DNA of 64,000 nucleotides, from NCBI GenBank assembly GCA_963795385.1, contig CAWCHK010000010.1, positions 62,001-126,000 of the forward strand, read 5' to 3'. The translations under genes were made by a program, and so were the position numbers. This DNA comes from CAVURS01 sp963795385 (GTDB lineage Bacteria; Actinomycetota; Actinomycetes; Actinomycetales; CAVURS01). The notes beneath the pieces are model-generated. The model saw nothing but the letters and a program-made list of their open reading frames with translations. It was not told where the DNA came from and searched no databases. Positions 36,292 through 44,598 of this stretch are shown piece after piece. The first letter of the stretch is position 1. Every line of letters starts with the position of its first letter.

Positions 36292-36921
36292 GTGACGGGT
36301 CCGGGCGCCGTGGGGGCAGGTCGACGCCTCGTCGTCCTCGTCTCGGGCGGGGGCTCCAACCTGCAGGCGCTGCTCGAGGCCTGCTCCGACCCGGCGTACG
36401 GCGCGCAGGTCGTGGCCGTCGGTGCGGACCGGGCCGGTACCGGTGGTGTGGCCCGCGCCGAGGGCCTCCGGCTGCCGACGTTCGTCGAGCCGGTCGGGGC
36501 GCATGCGTCCCGCGAGGACTGGGACGCCGCCCTCACCGCGCAGGTGGCCGCGTACGAGCCGGACCTGGTGATCTCGGCCGGCTTCCTGCGGCTGGCGGGG
36601 CCGGCGTTCCTCGCGGCGTTCGGCGGGCGCTACGTCAACACCCACAATGCGCTGCTCCCGGCGTTTCCGGGCATACACGGTCCCCGCGATGCCCTGAGCT
36701 ACGGCGTAAAGGTCACGGGCGCAACGCTGTTCATCGTCGACGAGGGAGTGGACACCGGCGTGATCATCGCGCAGGTCGCGGTGCCCGTCCACGACGACGA
36801 CACCGAGGACAGCCTGACCGAGCGGATCAAGGTCGCCGAGCGGGCCCAGCTGGTCGAGTACGTCGGAGCGATGGTCCGCGACGGGTGGACCATCACAGGC
36901 AGGAAGGTCACCATCCCGTGA
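36292..36921 (+). CDS. purN: Phosphoribosylglycinamide formyltransferase (GART)
   Basis: Third step of purine synthesis: formylates GAR with 10-formyl-THF. The N-terminus RLVVLVSGGGSNLQALLEA binds GAR phosphate. The active site YVNTHNALLPAFPGIHGPRDAL keeps Asn and His of the NXH pair, but Asn replaces the usual Pro after the His. The Asp is in VDEGVDTG. A TATGGT hexamer lies 8 nt before the GTG (36278-36283). The stop overlaps the purH start. Confidence 0.95.
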   Translation: MTGPGAVGAGRRLVVLVSGGGSNLQALLEACSDPAYGAQVVAVGADRAGTGGVARAEGLRLPTFVEPVGAHASREDWDAALTAQVAAYEPDLVISAGFLRLAGPAFLAAFGGRYVNTHNALLPAFPGIHGPRDALSYGVKVTGATLFIVDEGVDTGVIIAQVAVPVHDDDTEDSLTERIKVAERAQLVEYVGAMVRDGWTITGRKVTIP

Positions 36922-38555
36922 GCGAGCAGTCTGCGAGCACCGATACCGAGGGGCGGCGGCCGGTCCGCCGGGCTCTGGTGTCGGTCTACGACAAGTCCGG
37001 CCTGGAGGAGCTGGCGACGGCCCTGCACGCGGCCGGAGTCGCCATCGTCTCGACCGGCTCGACCGCCGCGCGGATCGCCGCCGCCGGGGTGCCGGTCACG
37101 CCGGTCGAGGAGCTGACCGGCTTCCCCGAGTGCCTCGACGGCCGGGTCAAGACGTTGCACCCACGGGTGCACGCCGGCCTGCTCGCCGACGTCGGCAACC
37201 CCGACCACGTGGCCCAGCTGACCGACCTGGACATCGAGCCGTTCGAGCTCGTCGTCTCCAACCTCTATCCCTTCCGCGACACCGTTCGGTCGGGTGCGAG
37301 CCCGGCCGAGTGCATCGAGCAGATCGACATCGGCGGCCCGTCGATGGTCCGCGGGTCGGCCAAGAACCACGCCAACGTCGCGGTCGTCGTCTCGCCGGAC
37401 CGGTACGCCGAGGTGCTGGAAGCCGTTGCGGCAGGGGGCTTCACCCGGGTCCAGCGCCAGCGGCTCGCCGCCGAGGCGTTCGCCCACACCGCGTCGTACG
37501 ACGTCGCCGTGGCGTCCTGGATGGGCAGCGTGCTGGCGCCCCCGGCCGACGGCTCGTGGTTCCCGGACTGGACCGGTGCGACGTGGGAGAAGCGGGCCGT
37601 CCTGCGCTACGGCGAGAACCCGCACCAGCGGGCCGCGCTCTACGCGCACTGGCGCCCGGGGGTCGCGCAGGCCGAGGTTCTGCACGGCAAGGCGATGTCC
37701 TACAACAACTACGTCGACACCGACGCCGCGGTCCGGGCGGCGTTCGGGTTCGAGCTCCCGGCGGTCGCGATCATCAAGCACGCCAACCCGTGCGGCATCG
37801 CCGTGGCCAGTGGGCCTGACGCCGAGCACGCGGACATCGCGCAGGCGCACGCGAAGGCCCATGCATGCGACCCGGTCTCGGCGTACGGCGGCGTCGTTGC
37901 GGCGAACCGGTCGGTGACCCTGGCCATGGCCGAGCAGCTCGCGGACGTCTTCACCGAGGTGGTCGCGGCGCCCGGCTTCGACGACGACGCCTACCGGCTC
38001 CTGTCGGCGAAGAAGAACATCCGCCTGCTCGAGCTGCCGGAGGACGCGGCGCCGGATCCCGTTGAGTTCCGCGGGATCTCGGGCGGCGTGCTGTGCCAGA
38101 CCGTCGACCGGGTCGACGCCGTGGTCGAGCCCGGCGAGGGGTCCGAGGCCGGTGGCGACGACCCGTCGCGCTGGCGCCTGGTGAGCGGCCCAGCCGCGGA
38201 CGAGGCGACGCTGGCCGACCTGGCGTTCGCCTGGCGGGCCATCCGCGCGGTCCGGTCGAACGCCATCCTGCTGGCCCGGGACGGCGCGAGCGTCGGCGTC
38301 GGCATGGGTCAGGTCAACCGGGTCGACTCGTGCCGGCTCGCCGTCGGCCGGGCGGGCGAGGACCGGGCCCGGGGGAGCGTGGCGGCATCGGACGCGTTCT
38401 TCCCGTTCGCCGACGGGCTGCAGGTGCTGCTCGACGCAGGCGTGCGCGCGGTCGTACAGCCAGGTGGGTCGATCCGCGACGACGACGTGATCGCGGCGGC
38501 GCAGGCAGCCGGCGTGACGATGTACCTCACCGGCACCCGGCACTTCACCCACTGA
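36918..38555 (+). CDS. purH: AICAR transformylase / IMP cyclohydrolase
   Basis: Bifunctional enzyme for the last two steps of IMP synthesis, 545 residues. The cyclohydrolase domain begins RRALVSVYDKSGLEELATAL and includes STGSTAARI and DGRVKTLHPRVHAGLL. The transformylase domain has RYGENPHQRAALY, GKAMSYNNYVDTDAA, IKHANPCGIAVA and, at the end, SDAFFPFADGLQVLLDAGV. The GTG start overlaps purN by 4 bp. Confidence 0.97.
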   Translation: MSEQSASTDTEGRRPVRRALVSVYDKSGLEELATALHAAGVAIVSTGSTAARIAAAGVPVTPVEELTGFPECLDGRVKTLHPRVHAGLLADVGNPDHVAQLTDLDIEPFELVVSNLYPFRDTVRSGASPAECIEQIDIGGPSMVRGSAKNHANVAVVVSPDRYAEVLEAVAAGGFTRVQRQRLAAEAFAHTASYDVAVASWMGSVLAPPADGSWFPDWTGATWEKRAVLRYGENPHQRAALYAHWRPGVAQAEVLHGKAMSYNNYVDTDAAVRAAFGFELPAVAIIKHANPCGIAVASGPDAEHADIAQAHAKAHACDPVSAYGGVVAANRSVTLAMAEQLADVFTEVVAAPGFDDDAYRLLSAKKNIRLLELPEDAAPDPVEFRGISGGVLCQTVDRVDAVVEPGEGSEAGGDDPSRWRLVSGPAADEATLADLAFAWRAIRAVRSNAILLARDGASVGVGMGQVNRVDSCRLAVGRAGEDRARGSVAASDAFFPFADGLQVLLDAGVRAVVQPGGSIRDDDVIAAAQAAGVTMYLTGTRHFTH

Positions 38556-38592
38556 GAGGCGGCCGTGCCGGCCGAGCGGGTGGGTGCTCGCG

Positions 38593-39576
38593 TCAGACTC
38601 CGGCGCGGGACCGGGCCTGGTCGTAGATCCGCTGCAGGACGGGGTCGGGGCTGCGGCCGTAGCTCAGGCCCTTGCGGTAGGTGTGCGCCTCGTCGGCCTT
38701 GCGGGCCAGCGAGCGCTCGACCTCGGCGCTGCGGTCCGGGTGGTCGGCCAGCACGAACCGCGGGAACGTCTTGACCAGCAGCAGCGCTGCGAGCGCCGCT
38801 CGCTGGACCCGGCCCATGTCGGCCTGCGTCCGCTCGTCGTACGGCCACCAGATCTGCAGCGCGTCGCCGCACATGCTGACCGCCGCGCCGCGGGGTACGG
38901 CGTCCAGGAGCACCGCCATGACCGACGGGCTCAGCAGGGCCGCAGTGACCTGCTCGTCCTCGCCGTGCACGACGTACCGCTCGTCGAACTCGACGGACTC
39001 GGTGGCCCAGTCGGTGCGCGGTGCGGGTACGCCGTTGACGCCTCTCGGCAGCAGGGCGGCCGAGGGCAGCCAGGTGCCGGGCATCCGGACCAGGGCCCCG
39101 GCCCAGCGCTGCTCGCGCCCGGCGCCGAGGCGCTGGACGACGTCGGCCAGGCCGGCGGCGGTCGAGCCGCCCGCACCCGGACCGACCGGCTGGCCCAGTG
39201 CGGCCAGCCCGCCGAGCGCGCCGAGTCCGCCGAGGGCCGGGGCGTCGACGCCGGCCGAGAGGTTGGGGTCCTTGGCGGTGACGCTGAGGACGCACAGGAC
39301 GCCCTCCGGCACGGTCGCCGGCCGGCCGGTCCACTGGACCTGGCGCACGGAGCCGCTGGTGCCGCCGAGGCGCCACGGGTGGGTCGCGGGCAGGGCCCCG
39401 ACGGTGCGGATGACCGCGGCCTGGCCCCACACCTGCGTGCGTACGTCGACGCGGGCCCAGTCACCGGCCCAGCAGGGTGCGTTGTCCGGAGCCACCGCGG
39501 TGTCGGTCGGGCTGACTCCCGAGTCAGTCCGGCGGTTGGCGCCGGTGCCCCCCCGTGCGAGATAGGTCTCGTCCAT
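38593..39576 (-). CDS. Hypothetical protein
   Basis: 327-residue soluble protein, unrecognised. It has no signal peptide or clear TM segment. The middle is rich in Gly/Ala/Leu (LGGLGALGGLAALGQPVG), flanked by more ordered parts: WRLGGTSGSVRQVQWTGRPATVPEGVLCVLSV, and near the C-terminus ALQIWWPYDERTQADMGRVQRAALAALLLVKTFPRFVLADHPDRSAEVERSLARKADE, which looks helical. It is convergent with purH and divergent from folD, a position where many actinobacteria keep an uncharacterised gene. Confidence 0.65.
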   Translation of the reverse strand: MDETYLARGGTGANRRTDSGVSPTDTAVAPDNAPCWAGDWARVDVRTQVWGQAAVIRTVGALPATHPWRLGGTSGSVRQVQWTGRPATVPEGVLCVLSVTAKDPNLSAGVDAPALGGLGALGGLAALGQPVGPGAGGSTAAGLADVVQRLGAGREQRWAGALVRMPGTWLPSAALLPRGVNGVPAPRTDWATESVEFDERYVVHGEDEQVTAALLSPSVMAVLLDAVPRGAAVSMCGDALQIWWPYDERTQADMGRVQRAALAALLLVKTFPRFVLADHPDRSAEVERSLARKADEAHTYRKGLSYGRSPDPVLQRIYDQARSRAGV

Positions 39577-39637
39577 GGGGCGTGTCTTCGGCAGGAGCGT
39601 GCCTGGCCTTTAGGCCATTCGTGGCAGGATGCCGACC

Positions 39638-40585
39638 GTGACGGCCACCCTTCTGGACGGTTCGGCGACGGCAGCAGCGATTCGCGAGGAGCTCAAAGGC
39701 CGGGTGGCGCGGCTGCGCGAGGCGGGGGTCGTGCCCGGGCTGGGCACCCTCATCGTGGGCGACGATCCCGGCAGCCATGCCTACGTCGCAGGCAAGCATC
39801 GCGACTGCGCGGCCGTCGGGCTCGCCTCGATCCAGCGCGAGCTGCCCGCCGACGCCACCCAGGCCGACGTGGAGGGCGTCGTCGACGAGCTCAACGCCGA
39901 CCCGACCTGCACCGGCTTCATCGTCCAGCTGCCGCTCCCCAAGGGTTTGGACGAGCAGGCGGTGCTGGCCCGGATCGATCCGGCCAAGGACGCCGACGGC
40001 CTGCACCCGACCAACCTCGGCCGGCTCGTGCTCGACGTCGCCGCCACCGGCAACGCGCCGCTGCCCTGCACGCCGCGGGGGATCGTCGAGCTGCTCCGCC
40101 GGTACGACGTGGAGCTCTCGGGCGCCCACGTCGTCGTCGTCGGCCGGGGCACGACCAGCGGCCGGCCGCTCGGCCTGCTGCTGACCCGGCGTCCCGAGAA
40201 TGCAACGGTGACCTTGTGCCACACCGGGACCCGCGACCTCGGGTCGTTCGTCCGGACCGCCGACATCGTGGTCGCCGCAGCCGGCAGCGCGGGCCTGATC
40301 TCGGCCGACATGGTCCGCCCGGGTGCCGTGGTCCTCGACGTCGGCACGACCCGGGTGGTCGGGGACGACGGCAAGGCCCGCATCGTGGGCGACGTCGCGG
40401 ACGACGTGCGCGAGGTCGCGTCGTACCTGGCGCCCATGCCCGGCGGCGTCGGGCCGATGACCCGCGCGATGCTCCTGGCGAACGTCGTCGACGCCGCCGA
40501 GGCAGCCCGTGCGGCCAGCGGCTCCGAGACCGGAGCGCCGGACGCCCCGGCGGTCCCTGTGGGCGTCGCCGCAGACGCTCACTGA
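39638..40585 (+). CDS. folD: Methylenetetrahydrofolate dehydrogenase / cyclohydrolase
   Basis: Bifunctional one-carbon enzyme linking 5,10-methylene-THF and 10-formyl-THF, the donor for PurN and PurH. The active-site Tyr and Lys lie in HAYVAGKHRDC; GFIVQLPLPKGLDEQAVL, DADGLHPTNLGRL and VVGRGTTSGRPLGLLL (NADP-binding) follow, and PMPGGVGPMTRAML closes the domain. I prefer GTG 39638, giving MTATLLDG as in relatives, because a CAGGAT hexamer sits 7 nt upstream; ATG 39629 is the alternative. Length 315, with a short Ala/Pro tail. Confidence 0.95.
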   Translation: MTATLLDGSATAAAIREELKGRVARLREAGVVPGLGTLIVGDDPGSHAYVAGKHRDCAAVGLASIQRELPADATQADVEGVVDELNADPTCTGFIVQLPLPKGLDEQAVLARIDPAKDADGLHPTNLGRLVLDVAATGNAPLPCTPRGIVELLRRYDVELSGAHVVVVGRGTTSGRPLGLLLTRRPENATVTLCHTGTRDLGSFVRTADIVVAAAGSAGLISADMVRPGAVVLDVGTTRVVGDDGKARIVGDVADDVREVASYLAPMPGGVGPMTRAMLLANVVDAAEAARAASGSETGAPDAPAVPVGVAADAH

Positions 40586-40595
40586 GCCGGGCCTG

Positions 40596-40859
40596 ATGCC
40601 GGCCGTTCGCGGGCTCGGTCCCTGGTGGGCCGTCCTCGTGGGCATGGCTCTCGCGCTGGGACTGGTCGCGCTCGACCACGTGGTGGCGGGTGGGGTCGTG
40701 ATGGCGCTGACCCTGGGCGCCGGGGCCCTGCTCCGCGCGCTCGTGCCGTCCCGCCGGGTCGGCGGGCTGGTGGTCCGCTCCCGGGCCTTCGACACCGTCG
40801 CCATGCTCGCGCTCGCGGTCGCCTGCCTGATCCTGGCTGCCGTCCTCAAGCCCAGCTGA
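40596..40859 (+). CDS. DUF3017 family membrane protein
   Basis: 87-residue protein with three hydrophobic segments: WWAVLVGMALALGLVALDHV, GGVVMALTLGAGALLRALV and FDTVAMLALAVACLILAAVL, plus the loop VPSRRVGGLVVRSRAFDT. This is DUF3017, usually directly after folD in actinobacteria. Function unknown. It starts 10 bp after folD and is probably in its operon. Confidence 0.88.
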   Translation: MPAVRGLGPWWAVLVGMALALGLVALDHVVAGGVVMALTLGAGALLRALVPSRRVGGLVVRSRAFDTVAMLALAVACLILAAVLKPS

Positions 40860-40866
40860 GCCCGAT

Positions 40867-41037
40867 CCGGTTCAGGGCCGGGCAGGGCCGGAGGAGGGCC
40901 GGAGCAGGGCCGGAGCAGCGGAGGAGGGCCGGAGGAGGGCCGAGCAGGGCCGAGAGGGCCGGAGCAGGGCCGGAGCAGGGCCGGAGCTGGGCCCGAGTGG
41001 GGGATGGCCCGAGTGGGGGATGGCCCGAGTGGGGGAA
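40867..41037. repeat. GC-rich degenerate repeats and a 3 x 16-bp array
   Basis: About ten degenerate copies of GGGCCGGAGCA run from 40867 to 40985, followed by three perfect copies of a 16-bp unit GGCCCGAGTGGGGGAT starting at 40990, 41006 and 41022. The stretch 40860-41220 between DUF3017 and mdh holds no gene, only these arrays, the family A palindrome and a 7-bp array. Confidence 0.85.
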
Positions 41038-41052
41038 CCCGCTGTGATGGCC

Positions 41053-41100
41053 GCAACGGGGCAACTCTGCGTCGCGGCTGACGCGCCGTTGCACCGTTGC
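41053..41100. repeat. Palindromic intergenic repeat, family A copy 2
   Basis: GCAACGGGGCAAC and GTTGCACCGTTGC pair with one mismatch around a 22-nt loop that contains CTGACG, as in copy 1. Again the element lies between convergent gene ends (DUF3017 and mdh). Confidence 0.8.
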
Positions 41101-41147
41101 GAGCCAAACGCGGCGCGGGGCCCTCGCAGCCGAGCGCCCGTTCGCCG

Positions 41148-41210
41148 CCGAACGCCGAACGCCGAACGCCGAACGCCGAACGCCGAACGCCGAACGCCGA
41201 ACGCCGAACC
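41148..41210. repeat. Heptanucleotide array, eight copies of CCGAACG
   Basis: Eight perfect 7-bp units plus one partial unit end 10 bp before the mdh stop codon on the other strand. It would be transcribed as part of the mdh 3' end. Confidence 0.93.
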
Positions 41211-41220
41211 AGCGACGGCC

Positions 41221-42210
41221 CTAGATCAGGCCCATCTCCTTGACGGCGTCGCGCTCCTCGGCCAGCTCGGCCACGGAGGCGTCGATCCGCCCACGGGAGA
41301 AGTCGTCGATGTCCAGCCCCGGCACGATCGTGTAGCCGCCGTCCGACGTGGTGCACGGGAACGACGACATCAGCCCCTCGGCCACGCCGTACGAGCCGTC
41401 GGACGGCACCGCCATGGACACCCAGTCGCCCGGGGCGGACCCGTGCACCCAGTCCCGCACGTGGTCGATCGCCGCTGACGCCGCGGAGGCCGCCGACGAC
41501 GAGCCGCGCGCCTCGATGATGGCCGCTCCGCGCTTCTGCACGGTCGGGATGAAGTCGGTCTCGATCCAGGCCTGGTCGTCGATGACGCCGGCCGCGATCT
41601 GCCCGCCGACCTCGGCGTGGAACAGGTCCGGGTACTGCGTCGCCGAGTGGTTGCCCCAGATCGTCATGTGGGTGATCGCCGAGACGGGCTGCTCGGTCTT
41701 GTTGGCCAGCTGCGCGATCGCCCGGTTGTGGTCGAGCCGGGTCATCGCCGTGAACCGCTCGCGCGGGATGTCCGGCGCGTTGTTCATCGCGATGAGCGCG
41801 TTGGTGTTGGCCGGGTTCCCGACGACCAGGATGCGTACGTCGTCAGCAGCGTTCTCCGACAGGGCCTTTCCCTGCACCGTGAAGATCGCGCCATTGGCCG
41901 AGAGCAGGTCCCCGCGCTCCATGCCGGCGGTCCGCGGCCGCGACCCCACCAGCAGCGCGATGTTCACGCCGTCGAACGCGGTGCCGGGATCGTCACTGAT
42001 CGAGATCCGGTGCAGCAGAGGGAAGGCGCAGTCGTCGAGCTCCATGGCGACACCCTCGGCCGTGCCCACGGCGGCCGGGATCTCGAGGAGGCTCAGCTCC
42101 ACGGGCGTGTCCGGACCGAGCATGGCGCCGCTGGCGATCCGGAAGAGCAGGCTGTAGCCGATCTGGCCGGCCGCGCCGGTGACGGCGACTTTCACGGGGG
42201 AGTTGGTCAC
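41221..42210 (-). CDS. mdh: Malate dehydrogenase
   Basis: NAD-dependent malate/oxaloacetate interconversion, 329 residues, of the cytosolic-type family. NAD-binding VKVAVTGAAGQIGYSLLFRIASG, substrate loop SRPRTAGMERGDLL, ILVVGNPANTNALI, catalytic Asp in MTRLDHNRA and catalytic His in IWGNHSATQYPD are all visible. GTG 42210 has a TAGCGT hexamer 7 nt upstream (42218-42223 reverse), so the transcript is probably leaderless. It lies close to icd as in other actinobacteria. Confidence 0.97.
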   Translation of the reverse strand: MTNSPVKVAVTGAAGQIGYSLLFRIASGAMLGPDTPVELSLLEIPAAVGTAEGVAMELDDCAFPLLHRISISDDPGTAFDGVNIALLVGSRPRTAGMERGDLLSANGAIFTVQGKALSENAADDVRILVVGNPANTNALIAMNNAPDIPRERFTAMTRLDHNRAIAQLANKTEQPVSAITHMTIWGNHSATQYPDLFHAEVGGQIAAGVIDDQAWIETDFIPTVQKRGAAIIEARGSSSAASAASAAIDHVRDWVHGSAPGDWVSMAVPSDGSYGVAEGLMSSFPCTTSDGGYTIVPGLDIDDFSRGRIDASVAELAEERDAVKEMGLI

Positions 42211-42266
42211 CCCAGCGACGCTAGCAAAGCCGTCCGGGCCCAGCCCGCCTCAGGCCGGGCAGCGGG

Positions 42267-43037
42267 TCAGGCCGGGCTGCTGCCCGTCGAGGGCGAGGCG
42301 CCCTCGACGCCACTGAGATCGGCCGAGCGCCGCTCACCGGTCACCGCGGCGTACGACGCGCCCGCGACCGCGCCGCCGATGATCGGTGCGACCCAGAAGG
42401 CCCAGAGCTGACCGAGAGCCCAGCCCCCGCCGAAGAGTGCGGTGGCCGTGGAGCGAGCCGGGTTGAGCGAGGAGTTGGAGACCTGCGCACCGATCATGAC
42501 CAGGGCGGCGAGGCCGAAGCCGATGGCGATCGGCGCGAAGCCGACGGGCGCCCGGCCGTCCGTCGCACCGAGGATGACGAAGAGGAACAGCGCCGTGATC
42601 ACGATCTCCACGATCAGCACCGACAGCAGGTTGAACCCGCCGGGGGAGTGCGAGCCGTAGCCGTTCGAGGCGAAGCCGGTCCGGTGGGCCGAGAAGCCCT
42701 GCTGACCGTGGGCGACCACGAAGAGCAGCGCGGCGGCGACGGCACCGCCGACGACCTGGGTGACGACATACGGCAGGACGTCCCTCCAGGCGAACCTGCG
42801 GCCGACCGCCAGCCCGATGGTCACGGCGGGGTTGAAGTGCCCTCCCGAGACGTGCCCCACGGCGTACGCCATCGTCATGACCGAGAGACCGACGGCGAGC
42901 GCGACGCCGAGGATGCCGACCCCGACGTCGGCAACGCCGGCCGTCAGGATGGCCGTCCCGATGCCACAGAAGACCAGCATGAACGTGCCGATGAACTCGG
43001 CTCCGAGGCGGTGGGTCAAGATCGGTGTGGTCGCCAT
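42267..43037 (-). CDS. aqpZ: Aquaporin Z-type water channel
   Basis: 256-residue MIP-family channel with six TM segments and two half-helices. The NPA motifs are in GGHFNPAVTIGLAVG and SNSSLNPARSTATALFGG; the selectivity-filter Arg follows the second NPA. The N-terminus AEFIGTFMLVFCGIGTAIL is typical. Residues consistent with a narrow water pore suggest AqpZ over a glycerol facilitator. It is divergent from icd across 107 bp and lies 56 bp upstream of mdh. Confidence 0.9.
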   Translation of the reverse strand: MATTPILTHRLGAEFIGTFMLVFCGIGTAILTAGVADVGVGILGVALAVGLSVMTMAYAVGHVSGGHFNPAVTIGLAVGRRFAWRDVLPYVVTQVVGGAVAAALLFVVAHGQQGFSAHRTGFASNGYGSHSPGGFNLLSVLIVEIVITALFLFVILGATDGRAPVGFAPIAIGFGLAALVMIGAQVSNSSLNPARSTATALFGGGWALGQLWAFWVAPIIGGAVAGASYAAVTGERRSADLSGVEGASPSTGSSPA

Positions 43038-43095
43038 GACCCGAGGCTTCCAGAACGCCCGGAAACGCCCGGTGACCGGACGCGGCGTGTTGAGA

Positions 43096-43113
43096 TATCT
43101 TGACGTCGAACTA
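43096..43113. promoter_or_regulatory. Candidate operator upstream of icd
   Basis: TATCTTGAC and GTCGAACTA form an 18-bp imperfect palindrome centred between the divergent aquaporin and icd genes, 31 bp before the icd ATG. It is the only AT-richer segment in the spacer. It may be a regulator site or overlap a -35 box (TTGACG). The regulator is unknown. Confidence 0.4.
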
Positions 43114-43144
43114 CTTCCCGCACCCGAACCCCGAAGGACGGCCG

Positions 43145-44362
43145 ATGTCGAAGATCAAGGTCCAGAACCCGGTCGTCGAGGTGGACGGCGACGAGATGAC
43201 CCGGATCATCTGGCAGTTCATCAAGGACCGCCTGATCCACCCATACCTCGACGTCGACCTGAAGTACTACGACCTCGGCATCGAGCACCGGGACGCCACT
43301 GACGACCAGGTGACCGTCGACGCGGCCAACGCCATCAAGGAGTACGGCGTCGGCGTGAAGTGCGCGACGATCACGCCGGACGAGGCCCGGGTGAAGGAGT
43401 TCGGCCTGAAGCAGATGTGGCTCTCGCCGAACGGCACGATCCGCAACATCCTCGGCGGCGTGATCTTCCGCGAGCCGATCATCATCAGCAACATCCCGCG
43501 ACTCGTGCCGGGCTGGACCAAGCCGATCATCATCGGCCGCCACGCCCACGCCGACCAGTACAAGGCGACCAACTTCAAGGTCCCCGGCGCCGGCGAGCTC
43601 ACGATCACCTTCACGCCCGAGGACGGCTCCGCCCCGATCGAGCACGTGGTCGCCAACTACGGCCCGGACGGCGGCGTGGCGATGGGGATGTACAACTTCA
43701 CGAAGTCGATCCAGGACTTCGCGCGGGCCTCGCTGAACTACGGCCTGAACCGGAACTACCCGGTCTACCTGTCGACCAAGAACACGATCCTCAAGGCGTA
43801 CGACGGGGCCTTCAAGGACATCTTCCAGGAGATCTACGAGACCGAGTTCAAGGCCGACTTCGACGCGGCCGGGCTGACCTACGAGCACCGGCTGATCGAC
43901 GACATGGTCGCCGCGGCGCTGAAGTGGGAGGGCGGCTACGTCTGGGCCTGCAAGAACTACGACGGGGACGTGCAGTCCGACACCGTGGCCCAGGGCTTCG
44001 GCTCGCTCGGGCTGATGACCTCCGTCCTGATGACGCCGGACGGCCAGACCGTGGAGGCCGAGGCCGCGCACGGCACCGTGACCCGGCACTTCCGCCAGCA
44101 CCAGGCCGGCCAGCCGACCTCGACCAACCCGATCGCGTCGATCTTCGCGTGGACCGGCGGCCTGAAGCACCGGGGCAAGCTCGACGGCACCCCCGAGGTG
44201 ACCGAGTTCGCCGAGACGCTGGAGCGGGTGTGCGTGCAGACGGTGGAGGGCGGCGCGATGACCAAGGACCTCGCGCTGCTGGTCGGGCCGGATCAGGGGT
44301 GGCTGACCACGGAGGCGTTCCTGGCCGCGCTCGACGACAACCTGGCCGCGGCCGTCGGCTGA
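43145..44362 (+). CDS. icd: Isocitrate dehydrogenase (NADP+)
   Basis: Oxidative decarboxylation of isocitrate to 2-oxoglutarate, 405 residues, of the homodimeric eukaryote-like type: IKVQNPVVEVDGDEMTRIIWQFIK at the N-terminus, SPNGTIRNILGGVIFREPII (substrate-binding Ser/Asn/Arg), IIGRHAHADQYKATNF, RLIDDMVAAALKWEGGYVWACKNYDGDVQSD (metal Asp) and AHGTVTRHFRQH (NADP). ATG 43145 follows GAAGGACGG. It is normal in all motifs. Confidence 0.97.
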   Translation: MSKIKVQNPVVEVDGDEMTRIIWQFIKDRLIHPYLDVDLKYYDLGIEHRDATDDQVTVDAANAIKEYGVGVKCATITPDEARVKEFGLKQMWLSPNGTIRNILGGVIFREPIIISNIPRLVPGWTKPIIIGRHAHADQYKATNFKVPGAGELTITFTPEDGSAPIEHVVANYGPDGGVAMGMYNFTKSIQDFARASLNYGLNRNYPVYLSTKNTILKAYDGAFKDIFQEIYETEFKADFDAAGLTYEHRLIDDMVAAALKWEGGYVWACKNYDGDVQSDTVAQGFGSLGLMTSVLMTPDGQTVEAEAAHGTVTRHFRQHQAGQPTSTNPIASIFAWTGGLKHRGKLDGTPEVTEFAETLERVCVQTVEGGAMTKDLALLVGPDQGWLTTEAFLAALDDNLAAAVG

Positions 44363-44598
44363 CCCACCGATCCCTCCAGGTTCGGCGTCGTCTGAATGCT
44401 GAGACGGAGCAGCTGACGCCGGTCACGCAGCGTCAACTCTGGAAGGTGCTTGTCGGGAGATCCTGCGGATAACCGACATCCGGGCCGAAGATCTGGTCAC
44501 CAGCCGTGACAGATCGCGTCGAGTCAGGCGAGCGGGCCCCGAATTCCGCTACGGTGAGTAGGAATCGCCGTCATGTCACGGGCTCGGGGAGCAGATCA

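Noticed and set aside
34350..36917. Long plus-strand extension in frame with purH
   Set aside because: It runs antisense to the ankyrin gene and across purN; purH has a clear GTG start at 36918 coupled to purN.
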